64,000 bases of DNA from CAWDXG01 sp963822115 (GCA_963822115.1 CAWGGM010000008.1:682001-746000); one strand, 5' to 3'; positions 28,022 to 38,642 are shown, counted from the first letter of the stretch. Notes: generated by a model from the sequence alone, not told the origin. Made by a program: numbers and translations.

Positions 28022-28978
28022 ATGACCAACGCCGCCATCGTGGAGCCCGATCTCGCGTCGCTCGATCTGGACGAGGAAATCCGCCGGCTCAAGAAGGAGC
28101 GGAACGCCGTCCTTCTGGCCCACTACTACCAGGAGAGCGAGATCCAGGACCTGGCCGACTTCATCGGCGACTCGCTCCAGCTTTCGCAGGAAGCCAAGAA
28201 GACGCAGGCCGACGTGATCGTGTTCGCCGGCGTGCACTTCATGGCGGAGGTCGCCAAGATCCTCAACCCCGAGCGCATCGTTGTGGTGCCGGACATGGAC
28301 GCCGGCTGCTCGCTGGCGGACGGCTGCCAACCGGTGGCGTTCCGCGCCTGGAAGGCGCGCTACCCGGACGCGGTCGTGATCAGCTACATCAACTGCTCGG
28401 CCGCCATCAAAGCGGAGAGCGACTACATCTGCACGTCGAGCAACGCGAAGAAGATTGTCGACGCGGTCCCGAAGGACAAGCAGATCCTGTTCGCGCCGGA
28501 CCAGAACCTGGGTCGCTACCTGATCAAGCAGACCGGGCGCGACATGGTGCTGTGGCACGGCAGCTGTATCGTCCACGAGACGTTCAGCCAGCGGAAGCTG
28601 CTCGCGCTCAAGCAGGACCATCCCGAGGCGAAGATCGTGGCGCATCCGGAGTGCGAGTCGTCGATCCTCGACATGGCCGACTTCATCGGCTCGACCACGG
28701 CACTGCTCCGCTTCGTCGAGAACGACAACGGCAAGGAATTCATCGTCGCAACCGAGCCGGGCATCCTGCACCAGATGGAGAAGCACGCCGCGGGCAAGAT
28801 GCTGATCGCCGCGCCGCCCGAGGGCAACTGCGCCTGCAACGAGTGCCCGTTCATGCGGCTGAACACCCCCGAGAAGATCTACCTGGCGCTGCGCGATCTC
28901 GAGCCGCGCATCGAGATGGACGAGGATCTGCGCAAGCGGGCGCTCTTGCCCATCGAGCGCATGCTCGCACTGAGCTGA
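28022..28978 (+). CDS. nadA: Quinolinate synthase
   Basis: A 318-residue [4Fe-4S] enzyme that condenses iminoaspartate with dihydroxyacetone phosphate to make quinolinate for NAD synthesis. Family marks are NAVLLAHYYQESEIQDLADFI, VFAGVHFMAEVAKILNP, DMDAGCSLADGC, SYINCSAAIKAESD, WHGSCIVHETF, VAHPECESSI, TATEPGILHQME-like IVATEPGILHQM, and CACNECPFMRLNT near the C terminus. Cys residues in the INCSA, PECES and NECPF contexts are the expected cluster ligands. Length is slightly below the E. coli form and fits the class without N-terminal extension. nadB and nadC are not adjacent. The gene stands alone. Confidence 0.96.
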   Translation: MTNAAIVEPDLASLDLDEEIRRLKKERNAVLLAHYYQESEIQDLADFIGDSLQLSQEAKKTQADVIVFAGVHFMAEVAKILNPERIVVVPDMDAGCSLADGCQPVAFRAWKARYPDAVVISYINCSAAIKAESDYICTSSNAKKIVDAVPKDKQILFAPDQNLGRYLIKQTGRDMVLWHGSCIVHETFSQRKLLALKQDHPEAKIVAHPECESSILDMADFIGSTTALLRFVENDNGKEFIVATEPGILHQMEKHAAGKMLIAAPPEGNCACNECPFMRLNTPEKIYLALRDLEPRIEMDEDLRKRALLPIERMLALS

Positions 28979-29081
28979 GCGGGGCGCGGCAGGGCCGCGG
29001 ATTTTTCCGCAACCGGGGGCGAAGCGGGGCCGAACAGTGCTCATGTGCCCACCCAGCTGGGTCGGCGAGGAGCCTCGGACC

Positions 29082-29828
29082 ATGAACTTCCGGATGACTC
29101 TTGGCGCTTTTGTGTGCTCACTGGTGCTCACCGGCTGCGGCGCGCCCTGGAACGGCCAGCAAGGGGACGCGACCGGAAGCGGCAGGGACGCCGCCTTCGT
29201 AGGCAGGTGGTTCATCAAGCAACCCGATGCCATCACCTACCGGCTCACCATCCAGGCAAGCGGCGACTACACGCTCGCGCAGAACATGATGAACACCTGG
29301 GAAGACCAGGAGCACGGCCAGTGGGCGACCAGCGGCAGCGACATCTCGTTCACCGACGATCAGGGCAACGACTCGGGAACGCTCCGGATGACGCCGGAGT
29401 GCGGGTTCCTGGTGGGCCGGGAAGAGTCGAACATCTGGGTGCACGATGGTCCGGTCAGCACGTGCCCGAACCCGGTCGCTCCACTCTCCACCGTTGAAGC
29501 CTGCATCGCAGGACTGCACCACCAGCATGTCGACTCGGGCTGCGGCTGGCCGTGTCCGGCTCGGGTCGATGACTACGATCTCGACCTGAACGAGGATCGC
29601 ACCTTCTACTACGAGCACGCGTCGCTCGATGACATCACCTGGACCTACGAATACGGGTGGGGTTCATGGAAGGTCCGCGGTGGAACTCTCGAGCTCGACT
29701 ACATCCACGCGTCTCCGACCAGCACTGCAATCAGCGAAGATGCCGGGAGCCACCTGTGTGCGGGTGACACCTGCTACGAGAGCGTGCTCGACTCGTCCTG
29801 CGCCGCGCTCTTGGGCAACCACAACTAG
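29082..29828 (+). CDS. Predicted lipoprotein, unknown
   Basis: A 248-residue protein started at the ATG at 29082, which opens a lipoprotein signal (MNFRMTLGAFVCSLVLTGCG, Cys19 in the lipobox). The mature part has two similar halves with the pattern of a small beta-barrel: FVGRWFIKQPDAITYRLTIQ with DYTLAQ, and DDYDLDLNEDRTFYYEHASL with TWTYEYGWGSWKV. This 'signal, then strand-rich response to size of an analyte' look resembles lipocalin-like or META-like lipoproteins, but no specific family can be claimed. Eight or so Cys residues occur in the C-terminal half and may form disulfides. Convergent with the VWA gene, eight bases away. Confidence 0.65.
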   Translation: MNFRMTLGAFVCSLVLTGCGAPWNGQQGDATGSGRDAAFVGRWFIKQPDAITYRLTIQASGDYTLAQNMMNTWEDQEHGQWATSGSDISFTDDQGNDSGTLRMTPECGFLVGREESNIWVHDGPVSTCPNPVAPLSTVEACIAGLHHQHVDSGCGWPCPARVDDYDLDLNEDRTFYYEHASLDDITWTYEYGWGSWKVRGGTLELDYIHASPTSTAISEDAGSHLCAGDTCYESVLDSSCAALLGNHN

Positions 29829-29836
29829 CGCCGGCG

Positions 29837-31159
29837 CTACTTGATGACCGTCTGGGTCTTGCAGCCGAACACCACGTTCAGGCTGGCGTTGCCGGTGGAC
29901 TGCACCTGTTGCTGCGCCTGGTCGCAGGATGCGGGGCAGAGGATGACCTTGGTGGGGCTCGTGTCGTTGTCGTAGTACCAGCCGCCGTTCGTGCCGCAGG
30001 CGCTCGCTCCGCTGACCTTGTACAGAAGCTGCTGGCTGCCCTGGCTGTCGAGCTGGACGTTGATCTTGGCGGGGTCGAGCGTGCCGGCCTCGGGCGTGGG
30101 GATGGCGAGCTCGCAGCTGATCTTCGACGCCTTCTGCACGGCTGTGGCGACGGCGTCGAAGAAGGGGCCCCAGGCCTTTGCGCCATCGCAGATCTGCGCG
30201 CGCACGCCGCCCGTCTTCTGCACGAGATCGGTGTAGGTCAGGCCGGGTTTCGGCGGGTAGGTGCCGTCCGGGTACTGGCACCTCACATTGGGGTCCGTGG
30301 CCGAGCCCCAGCCGTACAGCGCGTCGAACACGTAGCCGTCGAACAGACCGTTCCAGCTCGCATCGAGGATGCCCGGCGGAAGCATGGTGGAGTTGGACGG
30401 ATCCTTGCCGCCCGCGAAGTGCTCGAACTGGTTGGCGTCGAAGCGCGAGTCGTCGTCCGTTACGTCGACGATGGTCTTGGTCGCGTTGGGGCGCAGCCAC
30501 TGCTTCCACGGGTCGCCGCCGCGGCTGTCGCCGGGCTGATAGCCGCTGGTCTGGCCCAGCGTGCCCAGGAACTGCTCGAGCGGCTGCGTGCTCTTGATGT
30601 CGATGCTCGACTGGTAGAAAAGCGGCGGGTTGTCGGCGCAATTGGCGCCGCCCAGCGGCTGGGGGATGCACACGGCGTAGCGCTTGCTGCTGCCGATGGT
30701 GACCTGGCCACTACCGCGCAAGGACAGCATGATGACGCGGTAGTCGAGGTTCTTCGCGGCGATCAGCTGGGCGAAGTTGTTCAGGCCCTGCGTCACCTGG
30801 TCGACCGCAGGCTGCATGCTCACCGAGTTGTCGACTACCCAGATGATGTCGACCGGGAGCTTGTCGACCTGGGCCGTCTGCGTCGACGTGGCGCAGCCCG
30901 CGTCGGGGTCGAAACCGCTGTCGGACGTGGACACCTCGAAAGAGGCGTCGGAAAAACTGCCGGCACTGCCGCCGGACGCCGCAGCTCCGCCCGAGCTGCC
31001 GCCCGAGTCCGCGCTGGCGTCGGCAGCGCCGCCAGCGTCGGCGCCCGCGGCCCCGCCTGCCGCGGGGTTGTACGACGCATGGCCGGAGCTGCCCGCTGCG
31101 CACCCCGCTGCGACCGCGCCAGCGGACACAAGAGAAAGCAGCAACGCGCGAGCACCCAT
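29837..31159 (-). CDS. VWA-domain surface lipoprotein
   Basis: A 440-residue predicted lipoprotein. The signal (MGARALLLSLVSAGAVAAGC) ends in a lipobox Cys20, followed by an Ala/Gly/Ser linker of about 65 residues. Then comes a von Willebrand factor A-like domain starting DKLPVDIIWVVDNSVSMQPA, where DNSVS is the metal-binding DxSxS motif, with IVDVTDDDSRFD as a later acidic strand edge. Several Cys pairs appear near the C terminus (CELAIPTPEAG, CPASCDQAQQQV). This is a widespread layout in Polyangia and probably serves adhesion or surface assembly; the ligand is unknown. It is preceded on the same strand by the membrane sulfatase gene, 57 bases away. Confidence 0.8.
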   Translation of the reverse strand: MGARALLLSLVSAGAVAAGCAAGSSGHASYNPAAGGAAGADAGGAADASADSGGSSGGAAASGGSAGSFSDASFEVSTSDSGFDPDAGCATSTQTAQVDKLPVDIIWVVDNSVSMQPAVDQVTQGLNNFAQLIAAKNLDYRVIMLSLRGSGQVTIGSSKRYAVCIPQPLGGANCADNPPLFYQSSIDIKSTQPLEQFLGTLGQTSGYQPGDSRGGDPWKQWLRPNATKTIVDVTDDDSRFDANQFEHFAGGKDPSNSTMLPPGILDASWNGLFDGYVFDALYGWGSATDPNVRCQYPDGTYPPKPGLTYTDLVQKTGGVRAQICDGAKAWGPFFDAVATAVQKASKISCELAIPTPEAGTLDPAKINVQLDSQGSQQLLYKVSGASACGTNGGWYYDNDTSPTKVILCPASCDQAQQQVQSTGNASLNVVFGCKTQTVIK

Positions 31160-31216
31160 CCTTCACAGGATAGATCAAAATTGCCGCTTCCGGGCCCCCG
31201 GCACCCGTATCGTCGC

Positions 31217-33199
31217 CTACTTGCCGCTCTTCTGCTTGCCCGGCAAACGCCCGAACTGGTGCATGGCCTTGTCGCGCAGGCTGCGGCACACGGGCGTCGA
31301 CATGCCGAGATCGAACTTCTCGAAGGGGTCACTGGCAAGGTTGTAGCAGTGCCAGGCCACGTCCCATGCGCGCGCCTCGAGCTTGATGTGGCCCTGGATG
31401 TAGCCCCAGTTCTCGAACGCGCAGCTCCACACGCCGCCGCAGTTCGTCATCGCCAGCGGCTCGGTGGTCAGCACCGGGCGGAGCAGGCTGTGGCCTTCCA
31501 TCCGCGTCTTGTACTTCGCGATCGCCGGGTCGTCCCAGACGCCCATCAAGTCGAGGATCGTCGGCGCAATGTCGACGTGGAAGACGTACGAGCTCTGTTT
31601 CTCCTCGAGAGCTTTCTGCTCGCTGCCGCTCAGGGTGCCCGGAGGCGCGTCGATCCACGCCGGAACGTGCACTTCGTCGTCGAGCACGTTGAACGTGTGG
31701 CCCATCTGCCCGTGCTCGCGGAACGACTCGGCGTGATCGCTGGTGTAGACGATGACCGTGCGGCGACCCGCCGGCGTCGCGCGCAGGTGCCGCACGATGT
31801 CGGCCAGGTGCAGGTCCTGCTGGTAGACGGAGTTCTGGTAGTAGCGCTTGAACGAAGCGTTCTTCTCCGGCGCCTTGCTGGTCGTTGCCGGCTGGAACGG
31901 CTGGGGCAGCTTCGGATCGATGTAGTACGGGTAGTGCACGTTCGAAAAATGCACGACCGCCATCCACGGCTCCTTCAGCTTCTCGAGGTCGCGGTCGACG
32001 CGCTTGGCCAGCAGCCCCTCCGGAGCGCCCATGTCCAGGTCCGCCGTCGGGTCCAGATCGGTCGCAGTGAACATGTGGTTCACGCCGAGGTTCTTCACCC
32101 ACAGCCTGGCGTTGCCGAACAGCATGTTCTGGCTGGTCCAGTACGCGGTGTCGTAGCCGGCGGCGCGCGCGTAGTCGAAGATCAGCGGCCAGGTGTGCAT
32201 GATCTTCCGCGACGCCTGGGGCCCCGTACCCGACCACAGGACGGACAGCGAGATGGCCGTGGTGGAGTCCAGCGAGCGCATCTGGGTGAACGGGTAGCGG
32301 TGCGGCAGGAGCAGGTTGCTCGCCTCGGTGCGCTTGCAGTCCGGGTCGTACTTGATGCACGTCGCGTCCGCGCGCACGCTCTCCAGCAGCAGGAACAGCA
32401 CGTTGCGGCGCCGCGCAGGATGCGCAGCGAGGTGCGGCACGGGCAGCGAGTGGCGCAGCTTGGGACGCAGCTGGTGCGACTGGTCGGTGTAGCCGAACTG
32501 CGTGCGGATCAGGCCGCCGACAGCATTGAGATACAGCACGTCCGGCGTGCACGCCTGCAGCTCGCGGTGCTGCGTGGGAATGAACAGCGCCGCGACGAGC
32601 ATCAGCGGCGCAACCACACCCATCACCTGCGCCGGGCGGCGCCGCGGGCGCAGCGTACGCCGCGCGATCCACACGAGGGCCAGCGCGCCAAGGAAGGGAG
32701 GCAGGTTGGCTTTGAGATACGTCCCGATATCAGCGAACAGTTGGTTCCAGACGCTGTCCATCAGATTGGACGCGAAGACCGACACGTCCACGTTCAGGTA
32801 GGCGTGGTACTGGTCGAAGAAGTACTGCTGGCCACCGAACGAGAAGGTGATGCCGAGCACGAACAGCACGGCCGCGACCCAACGCCACGCGCCCGAGCGG
32901 CGCGCCGCGGCGTACAGCAGCGTGGCCCAGACCAGCATGCTTTCGAGCACGGCCACGGCGTAGTCGAGACGGTAGTGCCAGCCGAGCTCGTCGAGGCGCC
33001 CCGAGCGCCTCAGGAAGTCGAGCGCTACGGCCGCGAGCGCCGGCACGAGCAACAGCAGCCAGCCCAGATAGCGCCGGCGACGCGCCACGCGGCGCAGCGA
33101 CGCGACCCGCGCCGGCTTCTCGGCCTCCACGCGGGGTCGCGGACTTTCCGGGGAAAGAGCGCTGTCCTCCGCAAGCTGTCGCACGTCGGCGTCCTGCAA
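31217..33199 (-). CDS. Membrane sulfatase/phosphotransferase (LtaS-like)
   Basis: A 660-residue protein with an N-terminal cytoplasmic part, about five membrane spans (e.g. YLGWLLLLVPALAAVALDFL, WVAAVLFVLGITFSFGG), then a periplasmic alkaline-phosphatase-superfamily domain. The nucleophile region is RNVLFLLLESVRADAT, where the Ser of ESVRAD is at the position of the formylglycine or Thr nucleophile; metal ligands appear later in IVYTSDHAESFREHGQMGHTFN. This fits the lipoteichoic-acid-synthase-like and phosphoethanolamine-transferase-like branch, which modifies lipids or polysaccharides. Substrate unknown. The start at 33199 is TTG; a GTG at 33184 preceded by aggac is a good alternative. Confidence 0.85.
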   Translation of the reverse strand: MQDADVRQLAEDSALSPESPRPRVEAEKPARVASLRRVARRRRYLGWLLLLVPALAAVALDFLRRSGRLDELGWHYRLDYAVAVLESMLVWATLLYAAARRSGAWRWVAAVLFVLGITFSFGGQQYFFDQYHAYLNVDVSVFASNLMDSVWNQLFADIGTYLKANLPPFLGALALVWIARRTLRPRRRPAQVMGVVAPLMLVAALFIPTQHRELQACTPDVLYLNAVGGLIRTQFGYTDQSHQLRPKLRHSLPVPHLAAHPARRRNVLFLLLESVRADATCIKYDPDCKRTEASNLLLPHRYPFTQMRSLDSTTAISLSVLWSGTGPQASRKIMHTWPLIFDYARAAGYDTAYWTSQNMLFGNARLWVKNLGVNHMFTATDLDPTADLDMGAPEGLLAKRVDRDLEKLKEPWMAVVHFSNVHYPYYIDPKLPQPFQPATTSKAPEKNASFKRYYQNSVYQQDLHLADIVRHLRATPAGRRTVIVYTSDHAESFREHGQMGHTFNVLDDEVHVPAWIDAPPGTLSGSEQKALEEKQSSYVFHVDIAPTILDLMGVWDDPAIAKYKTRMEGHSLLRPVLTTEPLAMTNCGGVWSCAFENWGYIQGHIKLEARAWDVAWHCYNLASDPFEKFDLGMSTPVCRSLRDKAMHQFGRLPGKQKSGK

Positions 33200-33384
33200 G
33201 GCGGCGCGATACTAGCTCGATTCGCCAGACGCGCACCCGCCCGTCACCCCGTCGCCATCCAGCGCCGGGCGCGCTCGCCGCCTTGTGATGCAAACGCCCG
33301 GATCCAGGCCCAAATCCGGCATCGGCCGGCCCCCTGCCCTTCGACCTGGCAGCGACGCCCGGGCCAGCCGACTATCATGCCAGC

Positions 33385-36300
33385 GTGCGCGTCGGAGATG
33401 TGATCGCCGGTCGCTTCGAGCTGAAAGAGCTCGCCGGCTCCGGCGGGACGGCGATGGTCTATCGCGCGCGGGCGCTCGACAGCGGTCGCGCGGTCGCACT
33501 GAAGCTGATCGAGAAGAGCGCCGATCCCGAACGTTTCCTGCGTGAAGCCCGGGTGCTCGCCGGGCTCAGGCATCCGGCCATCGTCCGCTATCTGGATCAC
33601 GGCCCCGTCCCCGGAGGCGGCCTGTACCTGGCGATGGAGTGGCTGGAGGGCGAGACGCTGTCGCGACGCCTGCGCCGCGGCGCGCTCGCCCCGAACCAGG
33701 CGGTCGGTCTCGTCATGCGGCTCGCCGACGCGCTGTCGCTCGCGCACCAGAAGGGCATCGTCCACCGCGACATCAAGCCCGGGAACGTGCTCCTGGTCGA
33801 AGCCGAGGTGGAACGAGCCAAGCTCCTCGATTTCGGGGTCGCGCGGGTGTTCGACCCGGACGGTTTCGTCACGCTCACCGGCGCGGTGCTGGGCACGCCC
33901 GGGTACATGGCGCCCGAGCAGGCGCGAGGCGAACCCGACGTGGACAGTCGCGCCGACGTGTTCGCGCTGGGCTGCCTGCTCTACCAGGGACTCACCGGCC
34001 GGGCTGCCTTCGCAGCCAAGGCGCCGCTCGCGGTGCTCGCCAAGTTGATCTTGCAGGACCCTCCGCGGATCCGCGAGCTGCGCCGGGACCTGCCCAGGGC
34101 GCTGGACAACCTCGTGGCGCGGATGCTGGCCAAGGATCCCGATCAGCGCCCGCGGGACGGTGCGGCGGTGGTGCGCGAGCTGCGCGGTTTCGACCTGCGC
34201 GACGGCGCCGTGCCCGAGCGCGCGTCGACGCGCCCGCCGGAAGTCGTCACCGACGCCGAGCAGCGCGTGGCGTGTGCCATCGTGGCGCGCGGAGTGTTGC
34301 CCGCGGAAGACGAAGACGAGCCGGCCACGGTGCCGGAGGAAGCGGCCCCGCGCCTGGCGCGCAGGAAGGGAGCGGGCGAGCGCCTGGAGCGCGCCCTGTC
34401 TAGCCTGCGCGAAGCAGCAACCGAGGCAGGCGGACGGCTTGATCCGCTGCGCGACGGCTCGGTGATCGTGACGCTGGCTGGAGTGGGCAGCGCCACAGAC
34501 CTGGCCGCCGGCGCGGCGCGGACTGCACTCGCCATCCAGCGGCTGTTCCCGCGTGCGCCGATCGCCGTCGGCACCGGACGCGCCGTGGTCAGCAGCGCGC
34601 TGCCGCTAGGCGAGGTCATCGACCGCGCCGTCGAGCTGCTGGGCGCGGCGCTGCCGGCGCAGATCCTGGTGGACGCAGCGACGGCTGGGCTTCTGGATGT
34701 GCGCTTCGAGGTAGCACCCACACCCGACGGACACCTCGAGCTGGGCGGGCAACGCACGGGCGCCGACTCGACCCGCTTTCTACTCGGAAAGCCGACGCCC
34801 ACGGTCGGCAGGGAGCGCGAGCTCGACTTCTTGCTGGGCGTCCTCGACGACTGCATCGGGGAGCCGATGGCCTGCGCCACGCTGGTCACCGGCCCGCCGG
34901 GTGTGGGCAAGTCGCGCCTGCGCTACGAGTTTCTGCGCAGAGTGCGCAAGCACGCTCCCGAAACCAGGGTCTGGCTCGCTCGCGCCGAGCCGGCCAGCCA
35001 GGGCTCCCCTTTCTCGCTGATCGGCCAGCTTCTGCGGGGGATTGCCCATGTGCGCGATGGGGAGCCGACGCGCGCGGCCAGAGAGCGACTGCGCGAGCAT
35101 ATCGCCCGCAGGCTTGAAGCACCCAACGTCGAGCGTGCAACTCAGTTTCTGGGGGAAGCCGCGCGGATTCCGCCGGAGCGGCCGAGCGAGGCATTCGCCG
35201 CGGCACGGAACGACCCGATCCTGATGCACGACCAGATCCAGTGGGCCTGGGAAGACTTCATCGTCGCCGAGTGCAGCGCCGGACCGGTGCTGCTGGCGAT
35301 CGAGGATATGCACTGGGCGGACCTGCCGAGCGTGAAGCTCGTCGACGCGGCTCTGCGTGCCGCGGAGTACCAACCGCTGATGGCGCTCGGGCTGGCTCGC
35401 CCCGAAGTGAACGAACGCTTCCCGCGCCTGTGGTCGCACGGCGGAGGAAAAACGCTGACCCTGGGCGGGCTCACCCGCCGCGCCGCGCGCAAGCTGGCCG
35501 TCGAAGCGCTGGGCCCCGAGGCAGACGAGCAGCTGGTCTCGACCATCGTCGAGCGCGCCGATGGCAATCCGTTCTTTCTCGAAGAGCTGATCCGCGCGGT
35601 CAGCGAAGGCGACGCCACGCACCTGCCGGACACGGTGCTGGCCATGCTGCAGACGCGGCTCGAAGCCCTGCCGGACGGCGCCCGGCGAGTGCTGCGGGCG
35701 GCGAGCGTGTTCGGCAAGGTCTTCTGGCAGAGACCGGTCGCGCTGCTGCTCGGCGAGACCGAGGACTGGCAGGACATCGGCGAATGGATCGAGCTGCTCG
35801 CCGAGCGCGAGCTCATTACCGAGGATACGACCAGCCGCTTCGACGGAGAGCGCGAGCTGTCCTTCCGCCACGCTCTCGTCGCCGATGCCGCCTACGGCAT
35901 GCTGACGCCAGAAGATCGCGTCCGCGCGCACCAAGCCGCGGCCGAGTGGCTGGAAACGAGCGGCGAGTCGGACATCTTCGCGCTGGCGGCGCACCACGAG
36001 CACGGCGGCAACACGGAGCGCGCGCTTTCGTATCTGCAGCAGGGCGCCCAGAAGGCAATCGACGGGAACGATTTCGCGACGGCACTGGACGCCGTCGCAC
36101 GCGCCCGGGCACTGCTCCCAGAAGACGATCATACCCAGGCCGGGAGGCTCGCGCGTTCCGCCGCCGGCAAGCTGGCGCGCCTCGAAGCCGAAGCCCACCT
36201 GTGGCGCGGCGAGAACGATCTCGCCAAGCAGCTCTCCGAGCTCGCCTTCGCCTCGCTGCCCGAACAGAGCGACGACTGGTACCGCGCGATCTTCGTGCTG

Positions 36301-37318
36301 GCGAGCGCGTGCCAGCAGAAAGGCGAACCCGAACGCGCGGCGGAGATCGCGGAGCTGCTGCTCGACTCGTCGGCGTGGGAAAACCCCACCACGCCGCTTC
36401 TGGTCAGCGGCTCACGCGCCGCGCTGGTGCTCACACAGGCCGGCCGCTTCGAGATCGCCGACCAGCTTCTGGAGAGGCTGGAACGGATCGCACCTGCCCT
36501 CACCCATCGCGATGCAGCCGCGCTGGCGCTCTGGCTCGCGACCAAGGCCACGCACGCGCTGTACCACACGGAAATCGAGAAATACCTGTGCTGGTCGATG
36601 CTGGCGAGCGACACGTTCGAGCGCGTCGGGGACCTGCGCAACGCGACCATCCAGCGGCACAACGGCGGCCACGCGAGCAACGAGCTCGGCGCATACAGGG
36701 AAGCCGAACGGCACCTGCGCGAGGTTCTTTCCCGGGCCGAACGGCTCGGCATCCCGAACGTGCTGGCCGGCGCTCGCAACAATCTGGGCTTCGCCCTGAC
36801 GCGGCTCGGGCGTTTCGACGAAGCGCGACCGCTGCTCGTCGAGGCCGAGCGATTGCTCGAACAGCACGGCGACCAGCGCATGCGCGGCGGCGCGCTGAAT
36901 CACCTGGCGGAGCTCGAGCTTCTGGAAGGCAATCTGGAGCGGGCGGAGCAGACCGCACGACAGGCCGTGTCGGTGCTCGAGCCGTACCCGCCGGTGCGCG
37001 CACAGGCGATTGCCACGCTGACCGAGGTGCTCCTGGCTCAAGGCAAGACCGACGAGGCGCTCGAACGTCAGTACGTCCGGCGTAGAGCTGCTCGACTCGC
37101 TCGGGGGACGCGCGGACGGCGAGCTGGCTCTCCTGCTCGCCCACGCGCACGCGCTCACGAGATCGGGAGCGGAGGCACGCGCGCGGCAGGTGCTCGGGCG
37201 GGCGCGCGCGCGGCTCACCGAGCGCGCCTCCAGCATCGAGGACACCGAGCTCCAGAAGAGCTTTCTCGAGCAGATCCCCGAAAACGCGCGCATCGCCGAG
37301 TCGTCCACGTCTATCTGA
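33385..37318 (+). CDS. Ser/Thr kinase with degenerate cyclase, AAA ATPase and TPR regions, frameshifted
   Basis: Second giant regulator of the same layout as 7404-11897. It starts at GTG 33385. Kinase: Lys in VALKLIEKS, HRDIKPGNVLL (Asp near 128), DFGVARVF, GYMAPEQARG. A cyclase-like region follows (DGSVIVTLAG, PIAVGTGRAVVSSALPLGEVIDRAVELLG) without clear catalytic Asp pairs, then an AAA/STAND ATPase with GPPGVGKSRLRYEF (near 502) and LLAIEDMHWAD (near 641), then TPR helices. After QGKTDEALER (about 37065) the frame runs into sequence that is only antisense to the next gene, while the frame one base later continues naturally as GVELLDSLGGRADGELALLL to a stop at 37318. Removing one base between about 37065 and 37079 gives an intact 1310-residue protein. 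Sequencing error or a recent mutation are both possible. Confidence 0.88.
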
Positions 37319-37356
37319 CGCGGCGGCACGACGCGGCTTGGCGCGGCAGCTCCGAC

Positions 37357-38184
37357 CTACAGCGTCGTCATCAGGCTGGTGATGATGTAGTTGGCGATCA
37401 GGATGGCGACCGCGCTCTGCACCACCGCGCGGGTGGTCGCCTGACCGACGCCGCGCGCTCCGCCCGAAGCGAAAAAGCCCTGCCGGCAGGCGATGTTCGC
37501 GATCAAGAAGCCGAACACGGCCGCTTTGACTTCACCCATCCAGAAGTCGTGCGCGACCATGTAGTGCTCGATGTTGGCGATGAAGATGCCCGGGTCCACA
37601 CCGAGGCCCCGCACCGCCACCAGCCACGCGCCGGACATGCCGACGCACGTGTACAGGATGCAGAGCAGCGGCACCATCAGCACCGAGGAGAGCACGCGCG
37701 GTGAGACCAGGTACTGCACCGGGCTGACGCCCATCGTGACGAGTGCGTCGATCTGCTCGGTGACGCGCATGTTGCCGAGCTCCGCGGCCATCGCACTGCC
37801 GGCGCGCGCGGTCACCATCAGCGCTGTGAAGACAGGGCTGATCTCGCGCGTGAGCGAGATGGCCACCACGGATCCGACAACGCCCTGTGCGCCGAACGTG
37901 CGCAGGCTGTGCACGGTCTGCAGAGCGAGCACCATGCCGCTGAACACGCCCGTCAGCGAAACGATGAAGATCGACTGCACGCCGATGAAATCCATCGCGG
38001 CGAAGAGCTGACCCAGCCGATACGGCGGACGGACCATCCACGCCAGCGTCTGCGCGCTGAGGATCAGCTGGGTGCCGAGGTTGTCGAAGACATCCGTGAC
38101 CGGCGACAGCGCGCGAGCGAACAGGCCGGGGCCGCGCGTCTCGGCTGGATCGTTTCCGGATGCCACGGGTTTCGTTTCTATCAC
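37357..38184 (-). CDS. mlaE: MlaE-type ABC transporter permease
   Basis: A 275-residue integral membrane permease of the MlaE family, which moves phospholipids between inner and outer membranes. It has about five to six spans and the family core: IGVQSIFIVSLTGVFSGMVL, LTREISPVFTALMVTARAGS, MAAELGNMRVTEQIDALVTM and GVSPVQYLVSPRVLSSVLMV. The GTG at 38184 overlaps the tsaE stop by four bases, so it is the third gene of a coupled unit. The usual partners (MlaF ATPase, MlaD substrate-binding protein) are not next to it. The gene is convergent with the kinase gene. Confidence 0.93.
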   Translation of the reverse strand: MIETKPVASGNDPAETRGPGLFARALSPVTDVFDNLGTQLILSAQTLAWMVRPPYRLGQLFAAMDFIGVQSIFIVSLTGVFSGMVLALQTVHSLRTFGAQGVVGSVVAISLTREISPVFTALMVTARAGSAMAAELGNMRVTEQIDALVTMGVSPVQYLVSPRVLSSVLMVPLLCILYTCVGMSGAWLVAVRGLGVDPGIFIANIEHYMVAHDFWMGEVKAAVFGFLIANIACRQGFFASGGARGVGQATTRAVVQSAVAILIANYIITSLMTTL

Positions 38185-38642
38185 CGGCGGAGCCCGCGCA
38201 GTATCTCCGCGGAGCGTGGGCCGGTGGATTGGAGCTCGGCCTGCCGGGGGTCAAGCGAAAGCCGCACGATCAGAGCGTCGCCGCCTAGCAGCGCCAGATA
38301 GGGCTCCCCCCACTCCACCAGCAGAAGCCGCCCGTTGTCGCGCTGGTCGTCGAGCCCCAGCCGCTGCACGTCCGCGGCGCCATCCAGGCGGTACACGTCG
38401 GCGTGTGCCACGGGGGGCGTGGTGTCGTATTCGTGGACGAGAGAAAATGTGGGACTGGTCACGCGCACCCGCGCGGGCAGCCCGAGCGCCCGGCACAGCG
38501 CCCGGACCAGGAACGTCTTGCCAGCGCCGAGCGGTCCGCCGAGCAGCACCAGGTCACCTGCCCGGAGCACCCCCGCGAGATCCCGCGCGATGTGCGTCGT
38601 CGAGCGACGCGTCGGCAGTGGAACGACCCGCACTTCGCTCAT
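38181..38642 (-). CDS. tsaE: tRNA t6A biosynthesis ATPase TsaE
   Basis: A 153-residue ATPase needed with TsaB, TsaC and TsaD for threonylcarbamoyl-adenosine at position 37 of ANN-decoding tRNAs. The Walker A is GGPLGAGKTFLVRALCRALG, followed by the family stretches TSPTFSLVHEYDT and HADVYRLDGAADV, and LLLVEWGEP. The open frame continues upstream to 39020, but the ATG at 38642 opens the conserved domain and overlaps the stop of the upstream lipoprotein gene by four bases (ATGA), so it is chosen. Sandwiched between an envelope lipoprotein and a lipid permease gene; the functional link, if any, is not obvious. Confidence 0.95.
   Translation of the reverse strand: MSEVRVVPLPTRRSTTHIARDLAGVLRAGDLVLLGGPLGAGKTFLVRALCRALGLPARVRVTSPTFSLVHEYDTTPPVAHADVYRLDGAADVQRLGLDDQRDNGRLLLVEWGEPYLALLGGDALIVRLSLDPRQAELQSTGPRSAEILRGLRR

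Noticed and set aside
29909..33403. 1164-residue plus-strand frame
   Set aside because: Covers both the VWA and sulfatase genes antisense; composition is shadow-like throughout.
37319..37704. C-terminal extension of the second kinase in the unshifted frame
   Set aside because: Runs antisense through mlaE and loses TPR character; explained by the frameshift near 37065.
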